A stretch of 64,000 nucleotides of DNA from Boothiomyces macroporosus (GCA_027604185.1 JADGKB010000040.1:1-64000); one strand, 5' to 3'; positions 31,071-42,402 are shown, counted from the first letter of the stretch. Numbers and translations are program-made. The notes: a model not told the origin generated them from the letters alone.

Positions 31071-32356
31071 ATGTCTCGCCTAGGAAAGAATATTTATATC
31101 GTCGCCGCAAAAAGAACTGTAGGATCGCTAACTAACATTTAGCCATTTGGTGCATTCGGAGGAAAGTTGGCACACCTCAATGCTACTGAACTTGGTGGAC
31201 TTGCCTCTACAGCTGCAATCAAACAATTACCAGAAGGTGTTAGAGTAGATTCAACAATCTACGGTAACGTCATTGGAACTTCTGCAGGTATTTTTAGGTT
31301 TATCTTTAGATGCAGCCTTCTTGGCTAGACATGTTGGATTAAGGGCTGGATTAGCCATCGATACTCCTGGATTGACAATCAACAGACTCTGCGGATCCGG
31401 TTTCCAAGCCGTTATCAATGCCGCACAAGAAATTCTCACTGGGGAAGCAAATGTTGTACTGGCTGGTGGTACTGAATCAATGTCCCAAGCTCCGCACGTA
31501 TTGAGGGGTGCTAGAACCGCTGCTAGATATGGCGTTGATTTGAAATTGGAAGATTCACTCGCTCATGGATTAACTGACACTTACCCTCATAAAGTCCCTA
31601 TGGGTATTACTGCTGAAAACCTCGGTAAATTATATGGATTGGACCGTAAAACTGTTGATGAATACGCTGTTAACAGTCAAATTCGCTGGGGAAAAGGTAA
31701 ATCAATATCTAATTAAAGCAAATGCTGCTGGCTTGTTCAAAAGCGAAATTGCTCCAGTACAAATTAAGACCAAGAAAGGGGTTGAACACTTTGAAGTTGA
31801 TGAACACCCACGTCCACAAACTGATTTGGCCGCGTTGACCAAATTGAAGCCGGTTTTCATTAAAGACACTGGTCTTGTCACTGCTGGGTAAAGATTTGCT
31901 AATCAAAGTAATGCATCTGGTATCTGTGATGGTGCTGCCAGTTTAATTGTTGCCAGTGAAGAAGCTGTTAAGCAACACAACATCAAACCATTAGCTAAAA
32001 TTGTAGACTATTACTATGTTGGCTGTGAACCATCCATTATGGGTATTGGCCCTGTTCCAGCCATCAATGGAGTAATGAAACGCTCTGGACTCTCAATCAA
32101 AGATATGGATATCATTGAAATCAACGAAGCTTTCGCTGCTCAAGTTATTTCTGTTGCCAAAGAACTTAACATTGATTTGGCTAAACTCAATGTTAACGGT
32201 GGTGCTATTGCATTAGGTCATCCATTGGGTGCTTCTGGTGCTCGTATCCTCTCTCACATTACTTATGAATTACAACGTACAGGTGGTAAATATGGTTTAG
32301 GATCTGCTTGTATCGGAGGTGGTCAGGGTATTGCTGTTATCCTTGAAAGAGTTTAA
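31071..32356 (+). CDS. ACAA2: 3-ketoacyl-CoA thiolase, mitochondrial type
   Basis: Exons 31071-31118, 31143-31287, 31310-31696, 31719-31887 and 31909-32356; introns of 24, 22, 22 and 21 nt; 398 residues. Thiolase signatures are intact: NRLCGSGFQAV with the acyl-accepting Cys, GGTESMSQAP, NEAFAAQ, GGAIALGHPLGASG with the catalytic His, and SACIGGGQG with the second Cys. The length equals ACAA2, whose N terminus stays uncleaved. It cleaves 3-ketoacyl-CoA in the last step of beta-oxidation, consistent with ETF-alpha and acyl-CoA synthetase nearby. Confidence 0.96.
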
Positions 32357-32389
32357 TAAATTCCCAAACAATTAATTCGAGAACAATGA

Positions 32390-32695
32390 ATGATTTTTAT
32401 ACTAATGAAATTGCTAATCCTTCTGCCGCTAATCGCTGGCAGGCAATACAAGAGTGACAAAACCAGTCAAGAATTTGCTGTGTATTCACCTGTTGCCAGC
32501 ATAGATTATTCATTTTACTCTGCACACAGAATTAGACAAATTCGCCATCCTGTCAGACAACAATCTAGTTACAACATTATTCTACAGCTTGTGAATTTCA
32601 AAAATTTGGATTCTAAAAGAATCTTGGCATTATTACTATTAATGCTATTTGCTGTCGTAGCAGTTACACCAATCTTGGGAGTGTTACTAATATAA
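32390..32695 (+). CDS. Hypothetical small membrane protein
   Basis: 101 residues with two hydrophobic ends: a leader ILMKLLILLPLIAG and a C-terminal segment ILALLLLMLFAVVAVTPILGVLL. The middle is Ser/Tyr/Arg-rich (SFYSAHRIRQIRHPVRQQSS). The C-terminal segment could be a membrane anchor or a GPI signal, with the leader as signal peptide. No family recognised. The frame starts shortly after the thiolase stop and ends 27 bp before the convergent glycosyltransferase stop, which fits a real compact gene, but a chance frame cannot be excluded. Confidence 0.5.
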   Translation: MIFILMKLLILLPLIAGRQYKSDKTSQEFAVYSPVASIDYSFYSAHRIRQIRHPVRQQSSYNIILQLVNFKNLDSKRILALLLLMLFAVVAVTPILGVLLI

Positions 32696-32722
32696 ATACA
32701 TTGGGATATTATATATATTATT

Positions 32723-35382
32723 CTATACCGGGAGAGTATGGATAGGTTGATCTTTTTCAAAGCATTTTCCACGTTCGTTGAGGTACCAAAACTTGCTGCG
32801 TTTGATCTCCAATTCTGGATTTTTAGTACCAGAAAAGTGAATGATTTTAAATGGCGATGGGGAGGGGGTTTCCTTCAGGGAGTTGTAAAATGGCCCATTG
32901 ATAAACTCTAGATGGTCAAAGAAATGCACTTTGATTTTAGAGTCTGCGGTAAAGGAAAGCATGTTGTACAACAGGCCTGCATTTTCCACCTTGATTTCTT
33001 TTTGTATTCTGCTTGAGTTGGATGCTGTTTCAGGGTATTCTTCATGCTTTGGTTTCACTCCCACACCTGTGTATACAACATTGGACTTTTCAATCGCAGA
33101 TTGGAAAGCTTGCTGATCGTTAAGATGGGGTTGGTTGTTTAGTTTGCTGATAACTTTATCCAGGAATTTTTGAACCACAAGCGAATTTGTAAAGTACATA
33201 ATTCCTGCATTAACAGCCGGAGGAAGGTCTAGTGAATCTGTAGGTGGCACCAATTCCGTGTTGCCAATCGACATGATAATATCCGATTTATGAGCTTTAA
33301 TATATTCTTTAGCCCGAAGTCTGAAATCCCGTAGAACTACCGTGTCGGCGTCTAAATACCACACATTGAAACCCGAGGCAATTAGTTTTCGTATGACATA
33401 TGGTTTCTTTTTGAGCAAAAGGTTAAACTCTGGATCTCCAGGGTATTTCCTATCTGGTATATCATCATCTTCTGATACATAGAATGACAGGTAACCTTCC
33501 TCTGTAATTTTTTCATGAGTTTCGATATCCAATGACCAAAACAAGACATTTGAAATCCCAAAACCTTCCATGGAGCACCTTAAGTTCATGGCTATTTCGT
33601 GGAATGGTCGGTTAACTGGTATGAGTATAATCTCATTTTTATCAAGTTGTGAGACAATTTCATAGATACATTCATCTCTATAACCCAAATGCTCGATTCT
33701 ACAAGCAGCTGCATTAGTAGCTGAGTTCATATCCAGATGATTATCGCGAATCCAGTCGACGAGTTTTGTTTCACCAAAGAAATCACCTAAAGCATTAAAT
33801 GGCCGAAAGAATAGATATTGTGGGTTTTTAGTACCAATAGGGAACAGGTGTTTATCTTGCCACCCAACCCACAGGTAATCTCCCCAAACCCTAACAAATC
33901 TTTTCTTGTCAGGAACCAACTTTGTTCTTTGTTTCGGGTCATTTACCAATGCTGGAGTTAAAAAAAATTACCTGTGATAAAAAAGCTTTCTTCAGGTGTT
34001 TTCGAATGCTCCATCAGGGCTAGAAAAGTTAAAACGACATTGTCAGTTCTTAAATATTCAACCGCAGATCTTGATAATATCATCCACTCCATTTGCTTGA
34101 ATGTTTGCCAATATGGAAACGGCCAAGCAGTAATACCTAGCTCTGGAGGGTGAATATTTTTTGTATTGTCTTTTGATCCCAAGTGAGGCCGCATATGTCT
34201 GTTGGCAATAGCTTCTAAAATTAATTTTAAATCACCTGTATCGACCCAATAATCAATGTAACTATATCCAGGATGCAAGTCTAATACCCTATGAATTTCA
34301 CCATTCCTCCTCAAAGGCCAATCAACGCTGGACAAGTTGATTACATAATCCCAATCTGCCAAGTCACAGAGCTCAAAATACCCAGACAAATGTATAAACA
34401 CAGATGAAATATGCCCTTGTAAATAATTGTAACGATTTTGCGCAAGAAAGACATTTCCTATTTTGTTATGTGCTCTATCTTTTAGGAAGCTTTCCATTTC
34501 ATTGTAATCTACAGTCTTATCTTTGTCTATGTGGACAAGAATGATAGCTTGGCCATCATCTAAAGTCTCTATCAACATTTTGGATTGTTGTAAAAATTCC
34601 TTTTCTTGAATTATAAACAAATAAGCAAGTTTATATCGTTTACGAGGTCCCACTATCGGCGATTCACTTTTCCTGAGGGCGGGTAGGGTATCTGAAAAGT
34701 ACGTGTTGGGGTCCAGTTTAACTGTGAGTTTGGTACTTGAAAAATTTGCGATTGGATTCGCCCCTTCTGCAACAGAGTAACATGCAAATCGATTTGCCTC
34801 CTACCATTAATTCTACTAACTTGAGCTTCAACATCCGCATATATTTCAAAAATATAGTCGTACGTTTTCAGTGCATGTTCGTCTATTAACTTTGCCAGGT
34901 CTGACGATGAAGGATTGGCTGCTGCAAGGGTTGAATTCAACGGAAAGATAAATGTTGTACCATCCACTACTGCTCCATTCAGCATACTACAAAACTTCAA
35001 CCCTTTCAGTGGAACATAACGCTTCTTGCCCGCAATTGCTAGTACACTCGCCACATTATTTGCAATTACAGGTTTATGTGACAACGGCAATGGGTCTGGC
35101 TTCTTTGGTAATTTAGCCAAAAATCTTCTGTTGCTCGCTGATTCGCCATTTGGTGTGTCATGAACATGTTGAGAATCAAATAACTCCTTGATAAGCAGTC
35201 CCTGAATTAACTAAATTTACTTGCTGTGAGAGTGGAACTGGAGGCGGGAAAAAGAAATTGTAGGCAAAGTACGTGAATATTATCCCCAGAATTATTGATA
35301 ACCTGAACACTGCTCTCCTCCTCAGAAATCGTTTGATCCACAAATAATATAAATATGTCTGCGTAGCAAGTCTGTTTGTCAT
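32723..35382 (-). CDS. Golgi type II glycosyltransferase joining a GT14-like and a second nucleotide-sugar transferase domain
   Basis: Clear exons are 35221-35382, about 34703-35201, about 33972-34652 and 32723-33951, with introns 35202-35220 (19 nt) and 33952-33971 (20 nt). A short cytosolic tail precedes a membrane anchor (LSIILGIIFTYFAYNFFF) and a stem. The first catalytic domain is core-2/xylosyltransferase (GT14) type: RYKLAYLFIIQEKEF, VHIDKDK, LADWDYVINLSSVDWPL and TPEESFFITAL across the last intron. The C-terminal domain is a nucleotide-diphospho-sugar transferase (PF03407 type) with GFNVWYLDADTVVL and NDQQAFQSAI. The junction near 34653-34702 needs removal of a length 2 modulo 3: an 11-nt GTACTTTTCAG at 34692-34702, a 50-nt intron, or an assembly error. 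Length about 856-869 residues. Confidence 0.85.
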
Positions 35383-35425
35383 TGGGCTTTTCACCGATTG
35401 CCGTTTTTTTTGTCAAATCAAATTA

Positions 35426-35814
35426 ATGTTTGGGGCCTTTAGACAAACACTCGCAGTCCTGAGTGGACTCATGAAGTAATTCAATTTAACTCCAGGAAGC
35501 GAAGATTCAGATTGACAAGCACACAGAAATACAGGCACAGAAAACGCCTCCAAGGTGTCGATTCTCTGGTTCAATTGATTGCGGACTCTGGAGTGCAGTT
35601 GAAAGCATTGGATAAGTTAAGATTAGCACCAAAGGAAAGTGAAATGACGGCATTTGAGAAATATTGGGTTCCGTCAAAGAGATACAGGGACGGATTTAAA
35701 CCAGTTCATTGGGTTCCAAAGTGGACCAAAACACCACATCCTAGAGGATGGAAGGAAACTGCAGCGCATGAATTCAAAGCGCCTATTGGAAAAAATACAG
35801 AGTGGGAAAAGTAA
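35426..35814 (+). CDS. MRPL31: Mitochondrial large-subunit ribosomal protein mL60 (yeast MRPL31)
   Basis: Exons 35426-35475 and 35496-35814 around a 20-nt intron, 122 residues. The start MFGAFRQTLAVLSGLMKK, the HRKRLQGVD segment, the SEMTAFEKYWV block and the C-terminal VPKWTKTPHPRGW follow the pattern of yeast Mrpl31, a mitoribosome protein restricted to fungi. The first exon encodes the very conserved MFG start, which the splice joins to the basic core. Divergent from the glycosyltransferase with 43 bp between start codons. Confidence 0.88.
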
Positions 35815-35843
35815 TTGTGGAAAAATATATAACTTGGTTTATT

Positions 35844-38586
35844 TTATAGTTCTTCCTTTTCATCTTGTTCTGGATTTGGTTCCGAAGATTCCTCTTTTGG
35901 AGGTTCAGATTTGATTGATGCCATTAATGCGTCCAACTCTTCAGGTGACATTTCGCTTAATTTCTTGTCCAATTTAAAGTCAGATTTCTCCATCATCTTG
36001 GTTAGCATTTCTTCAAAATCTTTAGCCTTTGAATCATCAGACTGTTCCTCTTTGGTTTCAGTGTCATTCTTCTTTACTTTTGGCTTTGGCTTTAATCTCT
36101 TTGCTGGATCCATTGTTGAAACAAGACGGCGGAGAGATAATCCATGCTCCTTGAGTGATTGGATAGTAAGCACTGGATCTTGGTTATTCTTTAACAGAGC
36201 TTGGGCAGCTTCTTGCTCTTGGATCCACTTTGATTCTGCCGCAAGTGCAGCCTTAAACTTTTCAAGTTCTTCTGGAGTAATGGTAGTGTTTTCCAACTTT
36301 TCTTCAACAACATTTTGAATACTTTGGGCAGCTTCAAGTTCGGCTTTGAATGATGCAAGAAGATTTGGTCTTTGAGAATGTTCACTTCTTCTCTTGAAAA
36401 TTGGTTTGGCAACTTTGACTAGCTCCTTCTTCTTTTCAACAAATTCATCATATTTGGCGTTTTCAGAGTTGTCTTCAAGCCATTCACTGGAGGTAGAGGC
36501 GGTTTCTTTCAGGAGCTCTTGCTCTTCTGAAGTAGCAATATCTTCAAAATCATCGTCCCAAGATAGTTCTTTACATTTGTATATATAGGCTTCCAAGTTA
36601 TTAAGTGCTTCTTCACGTTGAAGTTTTTGGTCATCTGCAACGTCAAGTTCAAATTGCCTACAGTTAGTAATTGATTACTTGTTTTTAAAGGCAGTAATTT
36701 CATCACTGCTTAGCGGAGCCACAGTGTGCCATTTAATTTCAAATTTCAATGGTACTTTTTCAACTACAACCTTTTTAGAATCGCTTGCTTTTTCAGTTGG
36801 CTGAATTAGTTAAAAAGTACCTTTGGTTTTTCAGTGGATGTTGAAGTAGCTGATTCAGAGCTAGTCTCTTCTGCATTTTCTTCTTTTTCTCCTTCCTTCT
36901 TGCCTCCGAAAAAGTTGAGGACGGTATCTTTAATTGAATCAGGCTTCTGAGTTGCTTGAACTTGTTTGATATCAAAGAATGCAGTAGCATCTTTTACATT
37001 GACAATTCCAGCCTCTGTCAGTTCAATCTGGACTTTGACTTTTGGTTCTTCACTAGTTTGATCCTTGTACTTTTCAATGGCGGCAGATAGCCCTGTTACT
37101 TTGACAGTAGCGATAGGAGTTTTTACTTTGTTGTTGATGTAATCAATATTAAAGTCAAAATCAGATACTCTTTTGAATGACATTAACTTTTTTGATCCTA
37201 AAACAGTCTTGTTGGTAAAGAGAACTGTATTGTGATATCTTCCATTTGGTTCGGTTTCGTAGCCAATTTGGATCGGTGTCAAGTTGATATCTTTAATTCT
37301 GGTAGTCAGTCCTAATTTGAATTGGGCAGAAACAGCAGCTGCATGAAGAACAGCACCCATTACAGCAGCTTCATCACCATCAACGTTTCTAGCAATCTTG
37401 CCTTCTCCAACATATTCCAACAATTTCTTTTGAACAGCAGGAACTCTTACACCTCCGCCGAACAATACGAGAGATTTGACATCATCCAAAGTAATTTGAG
37501 AATCCTTTAATACTTTTTCCAAAGGACCAGTAGCTCTGTCAAACAAATCTGCACACAGCTCTTCCAATTTTTTTCTAGTCACTGACATTTTGAAATCAAT
37601 TTCATCCATTAGTCCTTCTATCGAAGCCATTACATTTTGGTTTGCACTAAGGATTGTTTTTACTCTGTTTGCTTCCTTTAGCAATTTGGCCAATGCCCTT
37701 GGATTTGCGAAAACGTCTCCAGAAAGTTTATCTCCATGCAACTTCTTGAATTCGTTAGCAAGATAGTTTTGTATTCTTAAATCTACTTGCAATCCGCCCA
37801 AGGAAGAATCGACTGCATGTCCTTTAATTTCCATATCAACCAAATTCTTGGAATACTTGTCAGAGCCAGAATGGAAGGATACGACAGTAGCAATAGTAGT
37901 CCCAGCCCCCATATCATAAAAGATATGATGCTCCTTCTTTTCAAACTTTTTACCAACAGCAAAATTAATAGCGACAGCAGTTTCATCATTGATCAATGAA
38001 AATACCTTGAGATTAGCGATTTGAGCAGCATCCAAAATGGCTTGTCGTTCAAAATGATTGAAATTTGGAGGAACCTTGGTTACCAAAACATTACCGTTAT
38101 AACAGCTCCAGAAACAGTGATCTCTGCATATTTTTCTGCTTGCCTTTTGGCATGTGCAAACAAGTAAGCAACCAACTGTTCAACTTGTAAAGTTTCATCT
38201 CCTTGTTTAAATGCAACCGTTCCGCGATCCGATTCCACCATAATGTTATCGAATATCTTTCGATAATCGTTTGGTCCCTGATCATTGTATAGTTTTCCCA
38301 TCAAGGACTTTAACCCTCCAAAAGTATCGTGTGGAAATCTCATTCCCTGCAATTAGTGAATGTTTACCAAATTTACTGCTTCGATACCATAGGTACGGAA
38401 TCCATCTCTGATATTAACGACCGCATTAGTTTTTCGTTTTGATTCTCTGTTCAATACTGTTTCCAAGATACCACCTGGCTTTATCACGGATACCTTAAGC
38501 CAATCCGTGCCAAAATCAATCCCAATTACTGTAGAAGATACTGAGAATATCCAGATGAAGAATAGCACTCCAGTGAATAACTTCAT
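35844..38586 (-). CDS. LHS1: ER lumenal HSP70-type chaperone HYOU1/LHS1
   Basis: Exons 38368-38586, 38095-38346, 36821-38074, 36679-36800 and 35844-36657; introns of 21, 20, 20 and 21 nt; 886 residues, near the length of yeast Lhs1. A signal peptide precedes VIGIDFGTDWLKV and LNRESKRKTNAVV. The ATPase domain continues with ITVPPNFNHFERQAILDAA, YDMGAGTTIATVV and LVLFGGGVRVPAVQ. A substrate-binding domain with an acidic insertion (KEGEKEENAEET) and a charged helical C terminus end in KEEL, a KDEL-like ER retrieval signal. Lhs1/HYOU1 is a nucleotide-exchange partner of BiP in the ER. Confidence 0.95.
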
Positions 38587-39123
38587 TTTGGGGGAAGTTT
38601 CTCGAAATTTTGAAGTTGGCTTTTGCTAAAATTTCGTCCAATTAAACGAGGCCACACTTGAGCACGCTGGAAGGTTCACTGAATCATAAAACTCTTCCAC
38701 TAGTAAATATACGATTCAGTAGAATATCCCCGCGCAGTGCTGCAATATACAGCTGTTTCTAATCCTCAGAGGTTATGGTCTTTGCACCAAGATAAATTAA
38801 AAATTATTTGGATTATATTCTTGCAAGTATTTTTACTTGGGGTAGAGTGTGGTAAGGGAATGCCCAGCTCGCAATCATGCAAATGCAAATATGGGATTAT
38901 CACATTGTTAAACACATCAATGTCAAATTGACATGTCCTTATATTTGCAAATGCCAAAGATATTTACCAAGCGAGTGAATAAATTCTCCGCGATTATCAG
39001 CACCCATAATTGAAATCAATGCAATCCAATCCGAAAATAAAATGAGACAGTAATTTATTGTTGACAGTAACTGATAGTTCAAGTCAAATCAATAGACGTC
39101 ACTCTATTGAAACAATAGCCCAT
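38587..39123. other. Intergenic region between LHS1 and eL41
   Basis: No supported gene. The LHS1 promoter should lie at its left end. Several AT-rich stretches and short inverted repeats are present; none matches an snRNA or tRNA that I can recognise. Confidence 0.4.
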
Positions 39124-39225
39124 TTACTACACGTTAATTTAATGAATTACCTTGGAGCGGGCACGCATCTTCCTTCTCTTACGCTTGAGTCTTCTTTGAC
39201 GCTTCTTCTTCCACTTATCTCTCAT
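39124..39225 (-). CDS. RPL41: Ribosomal protein eL41 with an intron directly before the stop codon
   Basis: Exon 39151-39225 encodes MRDKWKKKRQRRLKRKRRKM plus RARSK, the complete 25-residue eL41, the smallest ribosomal protein. The next bases are a 24-nt intron (39127-39150; GTAATTC...AACGTGTAG) and then TAA at 39124-39126. Splicing therefore supplies only the stop codon and yields the canonical RSK end. Without splicing the frame would add three residues. Too short for ordinary gene finders. Confidence 0.92.
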
Positions 39226-39541
39226 TTCAAAAGTAAAGAGAAAAAGAGTAGAAAATGAGAGTTTATGTTCTTACAAGCCACATCCTTATTTGATTGGCCA
39301 ATTTAAAAATATTCCGAAATAATGCAATCGAATATACTAGAGAGGAACAGTAGATTCTTGCTTTAATTGTACTTCTAATTTCCAATGAGAGTGAGTAATA
39401 TCACGTGTTGTTAAAGAAACAGTATATTCAAATATTAAATACACTTACATGGCGGTTAAATTCAACTAATGTAAATAGATTAACACTCCCATTAAGCAAA
39501 GGGTGTCTCCATTCCATAATTTTTTTGCTAATCTGAAAAAA
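39226..39541. other. Intergenic region upstream of eL41 and bS18m
   Basis: Divergent promoter region of two translation genes. It contains a CCAAT-like element (TTGGCCAAT near 39292) and a CACGTG E-box near 39402. No gene seen. Confidence 0.4.
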
Positions 39542-39950
39542 ATGAATAGGTTAATTTCAATTTGCAAATACACCACAGAAGCAGCAAAAAAACCAGCAAG
39601 ACCAAATTTCAGACTTCGACCTAAAAACTTTTTACCAAAGTCGACCTACTCTCCGGCGGATTTGAATGATAAACTGGTGATTGAAGAAAGGGAGCTGAGA
39701 AAACCAAGACAGGAAGTGTTGCCTGCCGAGGATATATTTGCCAAATTGAATGTCGATCCGTTGAAGGAATACAAGGTAATATTTGTTAATCCAGAATCCG
39801 GTAATTTTAAGTAGCTTCTTGACAAAGATGGGACATATTCAACCTAGAAGAAAGACTGGATTGTCGCTTGATAACCAAAAGAAATTAGCAAAGGCAATCA
39901 AGAGAGCAAGAGCATTTGGAATTCTACCATTTTCATATCAGTATAAATAA
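39542..39950 (+). CDS. RSM18: Mitochondrial small-subunit ribosomal protein bS18m
   Basis: Exons 39542-39775 and 39795-39950 around a 19-nt intron, 129 residues. The N terminus MNRLISICKYTTEAAKK is a likely mitochondrial presequence. After splicing the S18 core reads EYKNPVILSSFLTKMGHIQPRRKTGLS, then NQKKLAKAIKRARAFGILPF, matching bS18 and yeast Rsm18. Component of the mitoribosomal small subunit, probably contacting bS6m and mRNA. Confidence 0.94.
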
Positions 39951-40047
39951 ACAAATATTAATTGCCTGTAGGATAAATTCCTTCTACTTTTGGACCTGTA
40001 GTTAATGCTCTATATTCACAGCAGTAAGCGTGAGGGACTAGATGTCT

Positions 40048-40417
40048 TTATTCACGCCTCTTGAAATAGAAACATGTCTGGTCAAATCTACAGTTAGTAG
40101 TCCATAACATATTCGCATCATTCAGGGCACTCTTTTCGCGAATTTTGGCAATAACCTTTGTGGATACGCCAACCTAGTAATAGAATTTGGTAAAGGTTTC
40201 CCATTCGAACCATACTGATATCCAGAGAAACAGTGCTCAAACCAATTCCATCACGAACACCAATAACCACTTCAGCGTTTGATTTCGGACTAGTAATTTC
40301 AAAGAGTGCACGAATGTCCATCACTGCATTGTTTAGATAAAATGTTAAATTTGTTGCTAATAGGGCAAGTGAGCGCAGCCGGTAGAATCGAGGAGAGTTG
40401 CCAAATCCTTGTTTCAT
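40048..40417 (-). CDS. Short hypothetical protein, possible MutL-like fragment
   Basis: The uninterrupted frame 40118-40417 has 99 residues. An alternative model removes a 37-nt and a 21-nt intron (the latter at about 40083-40103, ending TACTAACTGTAG) and reaches a stop at 40048. The segment RLRSLALLATNLTFYLNNAVMDI followed by VVIGVRDGIGLS weakly resembles the start of MutL/MLH3 ATPase domains (RS..I, ELxxNSxDA, V.DNG.G). The catalytic positions do not align well. It is far shorter than any MutL protein, so it would be a fragment or pseudogene, if related at all. Treat as a hypothetical gene. Confidence 0.3.
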
Positions 40418-40502
40418 ACAGAAATATTAGACTATTCTCCCGCCAAATTAAAATTCATCCAAGCGTGTAATGCCAGAACACTTCAAATAGAAATAAGTTT
40501 AT

Positions 40503-41587
40503 TTAGTTCTTTGCAACAAAGTCAACACCCTTTTGGATGTTCTTTTTCAATTCAGGAAGAGCAGCCTTGATTAATTCTTCTTCGAATGCATTAACCTTTC
40601 CGATTTGGTGGATCTTGGCAACACCTTCTGGTCCAAGTTCAACGTTGGTGGAGAAGTATTCAACACCATCCTTGGTAGCAACTGGAGAGTAAACGAAAGT
40701 TGGTTCAACGATTCCCTTTTCTCCGTTCAAAGCCTTCAACAAAGAGTCGGCAAATCTTGCACCAGCTATACATTAGTACATTGTTACCTTGAGCCATGGA
40801 AAGAGTGGCAGATCCAGTACCGTCCTTTGCTTTGACAACTTCGTCACCACCAAATTGGATACGGTGAGTAAGAGCATCAGTTTGTTCCTTGGTGAAGGTT
40901 AATCCAGTTTGGGACAAAAGTGGAACAATAGTAACACCAGAGTGTCCTCCAATAACATGTACATTAACTTCTTCAGTTCGCTTGCCCTTGACAGCAGAAA
41001 CAAAGGTAGATGCGCGAAGAACATCAAGAGTAGTGACACCAAACAAGCGTTTTGGGTTGAAAACTCCATGCTTTTTCAAAACCTCAGCAAAGATTGGGAC
41101 AGTAGAGTTAACTGGGTTGGAGATGATTAAAAAGTTTGCATTTGGGCAGGCTTTTGCAGAAGCTTCAGCCAAAGTCTTGACGATTCCAGCGTTGGTGTTG
41201 AACAAATCATCTCTGGTCATACCAGGCTTTCTAGGAACACCGGCTATTATTAGTCTGTCCATGTTGTGCAAAACAAATTGCAATTCAAGACTTACCTGGG
41301 ATAATGACAACATCAGCATCTTTCAAAGCTTCGTGCAATTGATCCTTTTTGTATCCAACAACAGTAGAGTTGGTGTTAATATGAGAAAGATCGGCACCAA
41401 CACCTGGGGTGTTTACGATATCATATAATGATAATTCGGTGACATGAGGATTTAATTTCATCAAGAGAGATAATGGTTGTCCGATACCGCCTGCTGCACC
41501 GAGGACAGCAACTTTCTTTTGCTACCGGTTAATTTGATAATTTACGGCAACGATTGAGGATGAGAAGGCACGCTTCAATGTGAACAT
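40503..41587 (-). CDS. MDH2: Malate dehydrogenase, mitochondrial
   Basis: Exons 41546-41587, 41296-41521, 40788-41243 and 40503-40765; introns of 24, 52 and 22 nt; 328 residues. The N terminus [14 protein letters not shown] is a mitochondrial presequence. Motifs are [53 protein letters not shown] (formed across the 52-nt intron), [11 protein letters not shown] and the catalytic [12 protein letters not shown]. It interconverts malate and oxaloacetate in the TCA cycle. The 52-nt intron is the longest confirmed in the window; its end (GACTAATAATAG) has the normal local branch/acceptor layout. Confidence 0.97.
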
Positions 41588-41907
41588 TTTTTGATGAAGG
41601 TTAAGATGAGGAAAAAATAATTACAGAAAAGGAAGGAGAGATTTACAAGATTTCAGTTTCAGATGCCGCAAGATAAATTAATAGACCGCAAGTAGTTAAA
41701 GCCATTGAAGCAGGTCGATCCCATCAATTAATCTACTCGCGAGCAGGAAACGTTAATCGCAAATATCACGGTTAGTCTGAATGCCAAGCATTCGCTTTTA
41801 TAATGATCATGACAGTTCTTCAGTTGTGATTATCCCAAGTTAATGGCACCTCCTAAATGTAGTGTTTGTGAAGACCACATCTTGGCAACGTCACTACTTT
41901 TTTGAAA
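41588..41907. other. Intergenic region upstream of malate dehydrogenase
   Basis: 320 bp of AT-rich divergent promoter sequence. No gene or recognised motif. Confidence 0.4.
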
Positions 41908-42402
41908 ATGGACTATTCAATTGAAAAGAAACCCAAAAAACCTCAATGGAGCTTTAGCGAAACAGGTACTTGAATATAATTCTAGAAAAGCAAATATTGC
42001 TGCAAGTGGAGAACAAACGACTATTGCATTCGTTGACAAAACTGGAACGCAGCGATTCTTCACAGTTTCCAACTTGGCTGAAACTTCCTAAAATCAAAGA
42101 TTCAAGAAAAATTATCTACGTATATCAATTTTAAATTAGGAAAAAAAGATTATCGAGGAGAATCAAAGGTATTTCAAAAAAGTGGAGCGAGCGTCTTTGA
42201 AGAGCGTGTATGACAAGGAAAAAATGAATCTTGATTGGCAGAAACACCAACAGATATCTCAGAATATATCTGCGAATCATCGCAAAATAAGTAAAATGTA
42301 AATAGATTAAAAGTGGTTTTTGAAAAACTTACCAAGAATTTGAAACAGTCACGTGAGCACAATAAAGAATATCAGAATTCCAAGCTTGATTGGAACGAAT
42401 AA
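41908..42402 (+). CDS. Small coiled-coil protein, possibly CFAP97-like
   Basis: Exons 41908-41965, 41986-42119, 42140-42290 and 42314-42402; introns of 20, 20 and 23 nt; 143 residues. Two helical segments carry the pattern EKQILLQVENKRLLHSLTKL and EKKIIEENQRYFKKVERA. The I-x-x-EN-x-R-hydrophobic pattern recalls the CFAP97/Hmw family, which is associated with cilia and sperm tails. The assignment is weak. If right, it would imply a flagellated (zoosporic) life stage. The consistent frame through three tiny introns argues that the gene is real whatever its function. Confidence 0.6.

Noticed and set aside
39430..39450. ACTTAC segment that could be the 5' end of U1 snRNA
   Set aside because: No U1 stem-loops or Sm site follow; the six-base match is expected by chance.
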